From G963422705 sp963422705 (GTDB lineage: Bacteria > Poribacteria > WGA-4E > WGA-3G): a stretch of DNA of 64,000 bases. The stretch lies in contig OY730443.1 of the NCBI GenBank assembly GCA_963422705.1, positions 2,914,001 through 2,978,000 of the forward strand. The letters run 5' to 3'. Shown one piece after another: positions 1 to 7,987 of the stretch; the first letter of the stretch is position 1, and each line of letters begins with the position of its first letter. The notes under the pieces are model-generated. The model made no database searches. It was not told the origin of the DNA and saw nothing but the letters and a program-made list of their open reading frames with translations. The position numbers were made by a program, and so were the translations under genes.

Positions 1-1101
1 TATCACCGCCTTTAAGCGGAACAACGCCGTTTCAGTCGTGTATTGTTCCGCCGCATCGACACGATAGTAGGTGAGTTCAATCGTATCGCCTACTTTCGTT
101 CCCAGTTCCGTTGCTGCCCAACTATTTAGGATAATCTCATTGTCAGCAAGCGGGACAGAAATGGCAGCTTCCACACGTGGAAGCGCAACAATTGTAGAAT
201 ACGGAACGGTTTTGCCGTTAGCCGTTATCGTATTGGCGAGATAAGTCAACGTAGGAAGTGTCGAAATGTTGTTTTCTGTCGCAACAGACAGTGCTACTTC
301 CGAGAATTGTGGGTTGAGAAGGTACTGCTCACTTTTCAAATCAAGATGATTTCCATGTTCATGAATTTTCAAGCCGAGTGCGTCTAACGTTAACGCGAGC
401 GCATCTGGCGAAATCGCCTCGCCCTCTGAGGTAAACAGAGCGTTCACTTTGCCTTTTTGTCCGAGTGCTTTTTGTAAAACAGGTAACGCAATAAATGCAT
501 TCAATGGGAAACTTTGATGTGCAAGAAGGTGGAATCTCCCAGCGTTCTGAGTCGGAATAATCTCGCTAACGACGAAACGGAGCGTTTGGATGACAGCTGA
601 TGTCTCCCGGCGGCCGAGTAAAAAATCCGGCGAGATGTCGGAACCTCGTGGAAGATTAATCAGAACCGCGTCACCAACCTGCACGTTCAATTCGGCTTGG
701 AGTGCCGTGTTAATAACAACCGATGGAAAGGGGGCCCTAGACATCTGATTGAGGTGCGGGATAGAGGAATCTTCCCAGAACTGAAAAAAATCTGGGTTTA
801 TGCCGTGTATATTAACCTTTGAGGCACGCGTTTGGGCATCCGGAACGACAACCGTCCCATTCAGCAGCATCGCCGGCACCATGTCCGGGCGCCTGAGCAA
901 TTCGGGACTGAAAAACCTGTCTGCGAGGAGCGCGTGCTCAATCGTACCGAGTCTTTCCAACGTAACTGCTTTGAGGCTCCCTCGCACAGAATTTCCAACA
1001 ATCAAGGCGCCGGCGAGCACGCCTGTTGCCACCGCGGTGCAAAGCGCCACCGCCAAATGAATCTGCCAAAAATGTATGAGGGATGCCCAAAACGTGCGCA
1101 T
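1..1101 (-). CDS. ABC transporter permease, FtsX/MacB-like (partial, C-terminus outside window)
   Basis: Translating the minus strand from the ATG at 1101 gives 367 open codons to the window edge, starting MRTFWASLIHFWQIHLAVAL. A hydrophobic segment (about residues 10-35) is followed by a long extracytoplasmic-looking region. This is the layout of MacB/LolC/FtsX permeases, in which the first membrane helix precedes a large periplasmic domain and three more helices lie at the C-terminus, here off the window. The gene starts 35 bases after the ATPase gene at 1137-1829 in the same direction, so the two likely form one exporter, perhaps for lipoprotein, peptide or macrolide-type substrates. The substrate is unknown. 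The family call rests on context and topology rather than on a motif. Confidence 0.7.
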   Translation of the reverse strand, partial: MRTFWASLIHFWQIHLAVALCTAVATGVLAGALIVGNSVRGSLKAVTLERLGTIEHALLADRFFSPELLRRPDMVPAMLLNGTVVVPDAQTRASKVNIHGINPDFFQFWEDSSIPHLNQMSRAPFPSVVINTALQAELNVQVGDAVLINLPRGSDISPDFLLGRRETSAVIQTLRFVVSEIIPTQNAGRFHLLAHQSFPLNAFIALPVLQKALGQKGKVNALFTSEGEAISPDALALTLDALGLKIHEHGNHLDLKSEQYLLNPQFSEVALSVATENNISTLPTLTYLANTITANGKTVPYSTIVALPRVEAAISVPLADNEIILNSWAATELGTKVGDTIELTYYRVDAAEQYTTETALFRLKAVI

Positions 1102-1136
1102 GATTTTTTATCGTTGCCTAAAAACCAATCTCACAA

Positions 1137-1829
1137 CTAAGGTTCTTCCCCACGCGTTTGTACAGTACAGACACCATCAACGAGTTCAAGATGATGCTCA
1201 AACCGGGAAGCGAGTTCAAGGTGATGTGTAACAACGATTAAGAGATTCTTTTCTGTGCGATGCAGTTCAAAAAGGACATCGGTGACACGCGCTGCGTTCG
1301 TATTATCGAGATTCCCCGTCGGTTCATCACAAAGCAGAATCCCCGGGTTGTTGATGAGGGCACGCGCAATGGCAACGCGCTGACGCTCCCCACCAGAGAG
1401 TTCCGACGGACGATGCGAAAGGCGATGTGTCAAACCGACGCGTTGGAGAAGTTCACGCGCACGTTCTGTTGTTCCAAACGCATCTTTAAAAGCAAACGTC
1501 GGAATTAACACATTTTCAAGAACAGAGTACTGCGGCAGCAGGTAATGCTCCTGAAACACAAACCCGATTCCGGAATTGCGATAACGCGCCAATTCCGGCT
1601 CTGACAGCGAAAATGGCTCGAAATTGTTAATCTCAACGCTGCCCTTTGACGGGGACTCTAACGTGCCAAGGATATGCAGCAGCGTACTCTTACCGGAACC
1701 GGAGGGCCCGGTAACCGCGACGGATGCACCCGCGACGAATGAAAATGAGATATCGCGCAGCACCTGGACTGCCCCGAAATCCTTACTAACGTTCAAAACT
1801 TTCAGCGCTGTTGTTTGAGAGGTAGGCAT
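1137..1829 (-). CDS. ABC transporter ATP-binding protein, LolD/MacB type
   Basis: The protein has a Walker A motif (GPSGSGKST), a Q-loop region (GFVFQEHYLL), the ABC signature LSGGERQRVAIARAL, a Walker B with ILLCDEPTGNLD and a switch His (VVTHH). The ...EPTGNLD form is typical of the LolD/MacB/FtsE branch that pairs with FtsX-like permeases. A longer reading frame begins at 1916, but the ATG at 1829 (MPTSQTTALK) is preceded by a GGGAAAA ribosome-binding-like stretch and matches the usual family N-terminus. It lies directly before the permease gene and energises that exporter at the cytoplasmic face. Confidence 0.9.
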   Translation of the reverse strand: MPTSQTTALKVLNVSKDFGAVQVLRDISFSFVAGASVAVTGPSGSGKSTLLHILGTLESPSKGSVEINNFEPFSLSEPELARYRNSGIGFVFQEHYLLPQYSVLENVLIPTFAFKDAFGTTERARELLQRVGLTHRLSHRPSELSGGERQRVAIARALINNPGILLCDEPTGNLDNTNAARVTDVLFELHRTEKNLLIVVTHHLELASRFEHHLELVDGVCTVQTRGEEP

Positions 1830-2002
1830 ACGTTTTTCCCGAGCAGCGTGGATTGTAAAAAAAGAGACATCCAAACTCCCCGGCCGCGGTGTTACCGCCA
1901 AATACCCGACTGGCATTCACTCGGTTCACAAGAGATTTTGGGGCTTTGGACTTCAGCCACGTCGAGCAAACGTCCAAATAATTGTAAAACCTACTATAAA
2001 AG

Positions 2003-2416
2003 TCAGATTTCTGTTAACTGATTGAAAATAAAATCTGGAATCGGAATCGCTCGTAATTTTTCATCCGGATTACAGATACAGCAAACCGTCGTGAGTTCCC
2101 CGTAGGCGATAGCCTCTCCTTCATGCGTAAAATTGAATTGGTAAGTCAGCGATTTTCTGCCTTTTTTCGAAAGGGATACCTCAATGTCCACTTCGTCCTC
2201 AAAACGGAGCGGTAGAAGATATTCGCAGGATGCCGCAAGGCGCGGCCACCCAATTTTATCCCCATTCCATTCAGTAGCAACGCTGGTACCGAGGCTCCTT
2301 AAGAATTCATGCTCCGCGGTTTCCATGAATATGAAGAATCGTGTAAAATGCACAATGCCCGCCATATCCGTATCCGCAAACTCTATTTTCCGCTTTGTTC
2401 GGTACGCTACGCACAT
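2003..2416 (-). CDS. Acyl-CoA thioesterase, 4HBT/YbgC-like hotdog fold
   Basis: This 137-residue protein carries the 4-hydroxybenzoyl-CoA thioesterase motif near the N-terminus (FADTDMAGIVHFTRFF), including the Asp of the family active site. The full length matches single-domain hotdog thioesterases. They hydrolyse acyl-CoA thioesters in the cytoplasm, and the substrate cannot be read from the sequence. The start lies only 12 bases after the stop of the preceding gene (2429-3850), so the two are probably co-transcribed. A YbgC-like enzyme next to envelope proteins is reminiscent of the ybgC-tol cluster, but no tol genes are seen here. Confidence 0.82.
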   Translation of the reverse strand: MCVAYRTKRKIEFADTDMAGIVHFTRFFIFMETAEHEFLRSLGTSVATEWNGDKIGWPRLAASCEYLLPLRFEDEVDIEVSLSKKGRKSLTYQFNFTHEGEAIAYGELTTVCCICNPDEKLRAIPIPDFIFNQLTEI

Positions 2417-2428
2417 ATTAGGTGAACC

Positions 2429-3850
2429 TTACATTTTTTGAAAATCAGGGACATCCTCATAGAAACGCCACGATTCCGCGTAGATTCTCCAGTGCCCATC
2501 AGCCGGATCAACCATTAAATTTAGCTTCTTCGTCCCATAATCAGAGTAGGCAGGACGCGTCCCTGATGCGGGCGTTCCAGTGAATTTTTGCAAGAATTTT
2601 ACATCAGCTACAGCCGAGTCCCCGTTGATTTGCAAATTGGAAATTGTAACTTGGATATCGGCATACAGACGATTCAATTTCTTCATCTTCTCCTGCAGCT
2701 GCGATTTTGTGAGGTAGGTAGGCGTGCCTTTTCCACCACCCCTCACCGTGACACGTGTGATTTGGGCTCTTTCAGCATAGAGAGACATATACGTGTTAAT
2801 ATCTTTCCCTTCCCAAGCGGCTTGCCATTTCCCTAATACCTGTCTTACCTTAAGTTGTGTATCAAGAGGCGCGTTGTCATCAAAAGTGTCACCAGCCCCT
2901 TCACCGGATTCCGGCGTACCGGATTGAGCAGATGCCGTCACAGATTCCGCGGGCGAAATAGCATCCCTAATTTCATCGTTAATCAACTTCCATTTCCGGA
3001 AGAAAAATCCCCTTTTCTCAATCGTAAGCCGCCGCGAATGTGTCTCAATCGCGGTGTCGCCATCATATAATGTCACACGAATATTGTCAACGATGTGACG
3101 ATTTTTTCGCCGGGGGATAGCAACGTAGGTAGCCTGCGTCATATCGACAACAGCGGATGACGATATCATACTGCTCGCCCGTTGAAATTCCGCTTTGCGC
3201 TTCTTCCGGGCAGATTTATCCCACAAGTTCTCGTATTTCTCTGAATCCTTAGATTCCAGTGTCTTTTCCCACGTCGTCACAAACGGAATCACCGGACTAT
3301 GAGGAGGCGATGCAGCATCGGGTTGGACTTCGGATTCTGATTTCCGCGGTACTGTTGTCAGCTCTCCACCGACGACTTCATCGTTGATAATCTTCCACCG
3401 TTTTTGAAGGATGCCTTTCTTTTCAATCAGCAGGTTCCGGAACTGCTCTTGAGATTCACCCGGTAGATGGACAATAACAGGAATACCTTCAATTCGCAAT
3501 CGATTCGGATATCGTGGTACACGGCGAGGGGCAATCGCTGTATCGCGAAGGTTAACTTCAAATTTTACGATTCCGTTCGCATTAAGGTGTCGCACCGTGT
3601 TTTTATACACCTGCGCGTACTTTCGGCGTGCGCTTGGTACCCAGAGCGCCTCATATTTTTTCGGTTCGCCGGATTCAAGAGCATTTTTCCATCGCGCCAA
3701 AAACGCATTCGGTTGTTCGCTGGAACGCATTGAAATTACAATTAAAACAACAATAACGACGAAGATACTTCCAACTGCACCTCCCCATATCAGGTTATTA
3801 GGGATATTGAAGTTCCTTAGGCGGTTTTGTACGGTTTTGGAACCGTTCAT
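2429..3850 (-). CDS. Membrane-anchored protein with three NTF2/SnoaL-like domains
   Basis: A short basic N-terminus is followed by one membrane helix (about residues 20-42) and then three related modules of roughly 110-130 residues. Each opens with a W-x-x-A/T-x-E-x-K/G pattern (RWKNALESGEPKKYEALW, TWEKTLESKDSEKYENLW, KWQAAWEGKDINTYMSLY) and the first two close with a Lys-Trp-x-x-I-N-D-E motif. This is the helix-then-sheet pattern of NTF2/SnoaL-like folds. The last module ends with W-R-I-Y-x-E-S-W-R-F-Y-E-D-V-P-D-F, closely resembling the end of the upstream protein at 3889-5274. The domains should lie outside the cytoplasm. No catalytic residues are recognised, so a scaffold or ligand-binding role is only a guess. 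It is 38 bases downstream of that paralogue-containing gene. Confidence 0.65.
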   Translation of the reverse strand: MNGSKTVQNRLRNFNIPNNLIWGGAVGSIFVVIVVLIVISMRSSEQPNAFLARWKNALESGEPKKYEALWVPSARRKYAQVYKNTVRHLNANGIVKFEVNLRDTAIAPRRVPRYPNRLRIEGIPVIVHLPGESQEQFRNLLIEKKGILQKRWKIINDEVVGGELTTVPRKSESEVQPDAASPPHSPVIPFVTTWEKTLESKDSEKYENLWDKSARKKRKAEFQRASSMISSSAVVDMTQATYVAIPRRKNRHIVDNIRVTLYDGDTAIETHSRRLTIEKRGFFFRKWKLINDEIRDAISPAESVTASAQSGTPESGEGAGDTFDDNAPLDTQLKVRQVLGKWQAAWEGKDINTYMSLYAERAQITRVTVRGGGKGTPTYLTKSQLQEKMKKLNRLYADIQVTISNLQINGDSAVADVKFLQKFTGTPASGTRPAYSDYGTKKLNLMVDPADGHWRIYAESWRFYEDVPDFQKM

Positions 3851-3888
3851 GGACTCATCTCCTTGCGCTTTTTATCCCAAACGTCCCG

Positions 3889-5274
3889 CTAGAAATTGGG
3901 GACATTCTCGTAGATTTGCCAGATTTCGTGATGGATTTTCCATTCCGTGCCAACCGGATGCATCCATACCTCGCGGACCCAAATATCGTACAAGGCTGTC
4001 GCGTTTTCGTCCACTGCTGGGGCTACGAGGCGGCTCAGACGATAAATGCCGATGACGCTCTCACCTTCGACTTCGGTACGCCCCCGGTTCTTGCTCCAAG
4101 AATGCGCGCTCATCTCACGCAGGCTTGACTCAAGCTGCCCCCATGCGATTTTGGTGCGATGCTCCTTACTTTCGCGAATTACCACTTTATCAGCCACGAT
4201 ATTTGAGGCATAGTACGCGAGATGCATCGTGAGATTTTTGCCACTCCATGCAGCATCCCACCTGCTGATTGCTGTTTTACCCGCCGTAATCTGTGCTGTG
4301 GAAAGCGATGTTCGTCCAGTTCTAACCGGTTCATTCCGCTTCTGGCTTTGCACATAGGCGCGCGCCTCGCTCGCTTTCTTTTCCAAGTAATCCGCATGTA
4401 CTACCGCAGCACTACGCTGGTTCGCTTTCTCTAGTTTTTCCGTATAGATTTCTGCTTGTTCACGTAATTGGTTTCTGAGGGATTCCGATTCAGCGATAGC
4501 CGCACGTTTCTGGTGCCCCTCTTCGCGAATCATCGAATCGGCGACTTCAAGCTTGTGCCGAAGTTCACCGATTTCCTTACCATAACCTCGGATTTCAGAT
4601 TCCATCCGCAGGGCCCGCTTCTGAATCTCCTCTAAGTTCCCTCTGAGCACTCCAATCTGTTTCCCGTACGTTGCTTGTTGACGACTTAATTCACGTTTCT
4701 CTTTTCCAAGTTCACTAATCGTCTGTTTTAAGTTTTTTTCCTCATTGCGGAGCGCCTGCGCCTGCTTTTCCACCGTCCCGAGTTGTTCTTCTTTAATAGA
4801 GAGTGCCTCGCGCAGTTTCCCCGAACGGCTTTCTTTCTCAAAAATTGTCGCATTCAATTCCGCGGTTGTCTCTGCGTTAATTGCCTGTTTGCGAACGATG
4901 GTGGCATCCGCAAACGCTTGGTACGCGAGACGAAGGGCCTCACTCCCTTTTTTATCAGTAAGCGCAGTTTTCGCATTCTGCAGTTTCGTCTCTGCCGACG
5001 TAAATGCATCGTGATAAAGTGCTGGGGCATCAACCTCTCTAGCAGCTCGAATCGCAGATTCTGCCTGAACAATCGCTGACTCGACGTCCATGGGTTCAAC
5101 GCTACCGAGCCTCCCGCCACAACCTACAATGGACAGCGAACTCACAAGCAACAAGAACAGAAGTATCCAAAGCCCCGCTGTATGCCGGTTCAATAAAGAC
5201 GCGAGAAAAGGCCGCTTAACTGCCACCTGGAACTTGAAAAGTACTTGTTCTATTAACGCGATGTACCCTTTCAT
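3889..5274 (-). CDS. Lipoprotein with DUF4398-like helical repeat, coiled coil and C-terminal NTF2-like domain
   Basis: The ATG at 5274 (MKGYIALIEQ) is preceded by AGGAGACACGAC, a good ribosome binding site, and is preferred over the upstream frame start at 5301. A hydrophobic segment ends in SIVGCGG, a plausible lipobox. Next comes a DUF4398-like region (ESAIRAAREVDAPALYHDAF), where alternating Ala-rich helices resemble OmpA-associated lipoproteins. About 200 residues of Glu/Lys/Gln-rich coiled coil follow, and then an NTF2-like domain ending IWQIYENVPNF. That tail is shared with the next gene downstream (2429-3850), indicating paralogous domains in a two-gene envelope module. The protein likely sits at a membrane with the coiled coil spanning the periplasm. 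Function unknown. Confidence 0.65.
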   Translation of the reverse strand: MKGYIALIEQVLFKFQVAVKRPFLASLLNRHTAGLWILLFLLLVSSLSIVGCGGRLGSVEPMDVESAIVQAESAIRAAREVDAPALYHDAFTSAETKLQNAKTALTDKKGSEALRLAYQAFADATIVRKQAINAETTAELNATIFEKESRSGKLREALSIKEEQLGTVEKQAQALRNEEKNLKQTISELGKEKRELSRQQATYGKQIGVLRGNLEEIQKRALRMESEIRGYGKEIGELRHKLEVADSMIREEGHQKRAAIAESESLRNQLREQAEIYTEKLEKANQRSAAVVHADYLEKKASEARAYVQSQKRNEPVRTGRTSLSTAQITAGKTAISRWDAAWSGKNLTMHLAYYASNIVADKVVIRESKEHRTKIAWGQLESSLREMSAHSWSKNRGRTEVEGESVIGIYRLSRLVAPAVDENATALYDIWVREVWMHPVGTEWKIHHEIWQIYENVPNF

Positions 5275-5530
5275 GTCGTGTCTCCTTCTTTCTATAAACA
5301 TTGCTACGCAATAAAAATGCGAGGCAATGCTTCAATTAATTTTTATACTAAAATAAAAACGTCAATTTTACGGTTCGGTTACTTTTCAGGGGTATTGATT
5401 ACGAAAATACAGATAATGCCAAATTTTACGGGTGGACGGTTTCAGCTTTCATTTCCATTCGTGCGTTCTTAATCACAGAGGCACTCACCTTCTAGACACC
5501 TTATGCTTGCTCGCAATGCCCCTACCTCCA

Positions 5531-5561
5531 TTTAACATGTGGGGTGATTTAACATGTGGGG
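5531..5561. repeat. Two tandem 17-bp units
   Basis: The unit TTTAACATGTGGGGTGA occurs twice in direct succession with the last three bases missing from the second unit. It lies in the gene-free stretch 5275-5911 between divergent genes. No function is evident. Confidence 0.6.
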
Positions 5562-5667
5562 TACGCAAAGCCATAATAGACGCGAATTGGATAGAGGCCA
5601 AGATACCTTAATCGTAATACCCCTTGATTCGGGCAAGTCCGTCAATAATTTCGCGATTACCTATAAT

Positions 5668-5697
5668 AGAATACACCATTTTAACCGCTGATGTCAA
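5668..5697 (-). promoter_or_regulatory. Candidate sigma70-like promoter (minus)
   Basis: On the minus strand TTGACA (5692-5697) is followed after 18 bases by TATTCT (5668-5673). It would transcribe towards the 3889-5274 gene with a leader of almost 400 bases, so the link to that gene is uncertain. A perfect 9-base inverted repeat (CTATAATAG at 5661-5669 and CTATTATAG at 5700-5708) flanks it. Confidence 0.4.
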
Positions 5698-5735
5698 CAC
5701 TATTATAGAAATAGGCAGGCGCAACAAAAATTTGT

Positions 5736-5764
5736 TTGACTTTACAGTCAAATCAGAGTATAAT
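5736..5764 (+). promoter_or_regulatory. Sigma70-type promoter with overlapping palindrome, upstream of cyclophilin gene
   Basis: TTGACT (5736-5741), a 17-base spacer and a consensus TATAAT (5759-5764) point towards the cyclophilin gene at 5912. A palindrome TTTGACT-TTAC-AGTCAAA (5735-5752) covers the -35 box and the upstream half of the spacer, where a repressor dimer could bind. The transcript would carry a leader of about 140 bases before the ATG. Confidence 0.7.
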
Positions 5765-5911
5765 AAATTGAGGGTTTGCGCACAAATCCGTAAACCCCAC
5801 TAGGCTCGTTCTGTAAAGAGGGAAGTTGAAAGCTACATCTACCGGGCGCGCTTTGTGTCTGTTTTGAAACGATGACTTAACTTATCGTTAAAATTGGAGA
5901 AAAAAAATAAT

Positions 5912-6448
5912 ATGCGAATAGGTTTGTTAGGTGCTTGTGCGCTTACACTGTTCTCATGTAGCGGTGAACTGTTACCTACTGTAACAATCGAAACCGCTAA
6001 AGGTAACATTGTTATTGAGCTCTATCCGGATGCCGCACCGGCAACGGTAGCGAATTTCGCAAAGCTCATCGAGTCTAAATTCTACGACGGTTTGAAATTC
6101 CACCGATTCGCGCCCGGGTTCGTTATACAAGGTGGAGACCCGGATGGCACCGGACGCGGCGGCCCCGGATGGACAATCCCTGGCGAATTTCAAGAACTGG
6201 TGCTCCAGAAGAAGATGCCACCTCATGAAAAAGGTGTCATCGCAATGGCACGAACCCACCATCCTGATTCCGCTGGAAGTCAGTTTTATATCTGTCTCAA
6301 CCCAGAACCAACCCGTTACGGACATTTAAACGGAAACTACACAACTTTCGGAAGAGTCATCAAAGGGATGAATGTCGTGGATGCGCTGCGCCAAGGTGAT
6401 GTTATGAACAAGGTGACGCTCGAAAACTATATCGCGCCCCCAGAGTAA
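5912..6448 (+). CDS. Peptidyl-prolyl cis-trans isomerase, cyclophilin type (lipoprotein)
   Basis: The protein opens with a hydrophobic signal ending LTLFSC, a lipobox, so it is probably an envelope lipoprotein. The cyclophilin domain follows directly: TIETAKGNIVIELYPDAAP, FYDGLKFHRFAPGFVIQGGDP, and GVIAMARTHHPDSAGSQFYIC. These contain the catalytic Arg of the FHR motif and the QFYIC strand. Bacterial single-domain cyclophilins of this type are 160-190 residues, which fits 178 here. A TTG-initiated frame from 5894 is possible, but GGAG at 5896 serves as ribosome binding site for the ATG at 5912. It isomerises X-Pro bonds, assisting folding of exported proteins. Confidence 0.92.
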   Translation: MRIGLLGACALTLFSCSGELLPTVTIETAKGNIVIELYPDAAPATVANFAKLIESKFYDGLKFHRFAPGFVIQGGDPDGTGRGGPGWTIPGEFQELVLQKKMPPHEKGVIAMARTHHPDSAGSQFYICLNPEPTRYGHLNGNYTTFGRVIKGMNVVDALRQGDVMNKVTLENYIAPPE

Positions 6449-6514
6449 TATACACGCACCCGCTCTCGTGAACCCGAGTTGGAAACCGCTACAATAGAAG
6501 AGGAAAATCGAACT

Positions 6515-7570
6515 ATGGAAGAATGGAAACAGCTCGTTAGGGATACTGTGAATACACCTGAAAAACTCGCCGCTGTCTTTGATGTTGATATAGAGGAAAT
6601 CCGACGCATTCACAAAGAATTCCCAATACGCATCAATCCCTATTATCTCAGCCTCATAGAAAAGCCCGGTGACGCGATTTGGAAACAGGTCGTTCCTAAC
6701 CCCAGGGAATTGATTAGCACCGGTGTCGAAGACCCGCTTCACGAAGAAGATGATAGCGAGGTACCAAACGTGACACACCGCTATCCAGACAGAGCCCTCT
6801 TTTATGTCAACTATATGTGCCCGATTTATTGCCGATTCTGCACTCGAAAACGAAAAGTCGGGGACCCATATTCAATTTCTGAAAATAACATCGAAACTGG
6901 ACTCGCCTACATTCAAGCACATCCCGAAATTCGGGATGTTATCATCTCTGGCGGGGACCCGCTCATGTTAACGGACAAGAAGATTGAATATATCGTCGGC
7001 GGGCTAAGAAAGATAGAGCATCTCGAAATTATCCGAATCGGTTCCCGAGTACCAGTGACGTTACCTCAGCGGATTACCCCCGAATTGTGTGACATTCTCA
7101 AGAAAAATCATCCATTTTACATCAATACACACTTCAACCACCCCCGCGAAATCACGCCGGAAACAGAAAAGGCTTGTGGCATGTTAGCCGACGCCGGCAT
7201 TCCCCTCGGTAACCAGACTGTACTACTCAAAGGGGTTAACGATGAACCAAAAGTGATGGTTGAACTGATGAAAGGGTTGCTGCGCATCCGCGTCAAGCCA
7301 TACTATATTTATCAGGCGGACCTCGTCGTCGGGACAGATCATTTCCGAACCGCCGTTAAGACAGGCTTAGAAATCGTGGCGGCGTTGCGCGGGCATATCT
7401 CCGGCCTCGGGGTACCCCACTATGTAGTTGATGCACCGGGCGGCGGTGGAAAAATCGCCCTCATTCCAGATCCGGTTGTCACCTTTGATGATGATGAGAT
7501 TCACCTACGGAATTACGAAGGCAATGTCTATAATTATCCAAGCACGCCTTTTTATGATGAGGATTGGTAA
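6515..7570 (+). CDS. KamA family radical SAM aminomutase
   Basis: The radical SAM cluster motif CxxxCxxC is at C102, C106 and C109 (MCPIYCRFCTRKRK), and the conserved DVIISGGDPLML segment follows. Near the C-terminus DAPGGGGKI carries the lysine that binds PLP in lysine 2,3-aminomutases. The length of 351 residues is nearer to EpmB-type enzymes (about 340) than to catabolic KamA (about 415), and the longer KamA C-terminal tail is absent. It could therefore make beta-lysine for elongation factor P modification or act on free lysine. No efp or epmA is in view to decide this. The ATG at 6515 follows GAGG with 10-base spacing and is chosen over the TTG at 6479. Confidence 0.85.
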   Translation: MEEWKQLVRDTVNTPEKLAAVFDVDIEEIRRIHKEFPIRINPYYLSLIEKPGDAIWKQVVPNPRELISTGVEDPLHEEDDSEVPNVTHRYPDRALFYVNYMCPIYCRFCTRKRKVGDPYSISENNIETGLAYIQAHPEIRDVIISGGDPLMLTDKKIEYIVGGLRKIEHLEIIRIGSRVPVTLPQRITPELCDILKKNHPFYINTHFNHPREITPETEKACGMLADAGIPLGNQTVLLKGVNDEPKVMVELMKGLLRIRVKPYYIYQADLVVGTDHFRTAVKTGLEIVAALRGHISGLGVPHYVVDAPGGGGKIALIPDPVVTFDDDEIHLRNYEGNVYNYPSTPFYDEDW

Positions 7571-7987
7571 GATAAGAGGATAGGACGCCTCCCCTCCTTA
7601 GAGAAATGTGTGGAGCGCCCCTTCTGATATGTGCTATTAAGCTCGTTCGACTGAATCCCTTCCAATTTCCATGAATTCTCCCGTAACAGGTTTAACTTGC
7701 AAGATATCCCTGTGCGAGTGAAACGCTGACGCGATATTCTAGGCAACGCTGAAAACAGCTTGAAAACGGAATGACTTCGCGAACAGGCTGCCGGCCCTTA
7801 AGAAATTATCCAAAGTATTGTATAATATTCACTATAGTTGAGAGAAAAGGAGATGCTGCATCTGTTGAGAACTCACTCCTACACCGGCGGTATGATATTT
7901 TCACGAAGGAGCTCATTCTCATGTTTAGTAAACAGATATTAAGATTTTTGACCAAAAATAACGAATTGAAGTTCAAGGGGAAATACG
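7571..7987. other. Gene-free stretch with a possible -10 box
   Basis: No convincing gene is seen in these 417 bases between two plus-strand genes. A consensus TATAAT lies at 7821-7826, about 160 bases before the metalloprotease ATG, but only a weak -35 match (TTAAGA at 7798) precedes it. Confidence 0.3.
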
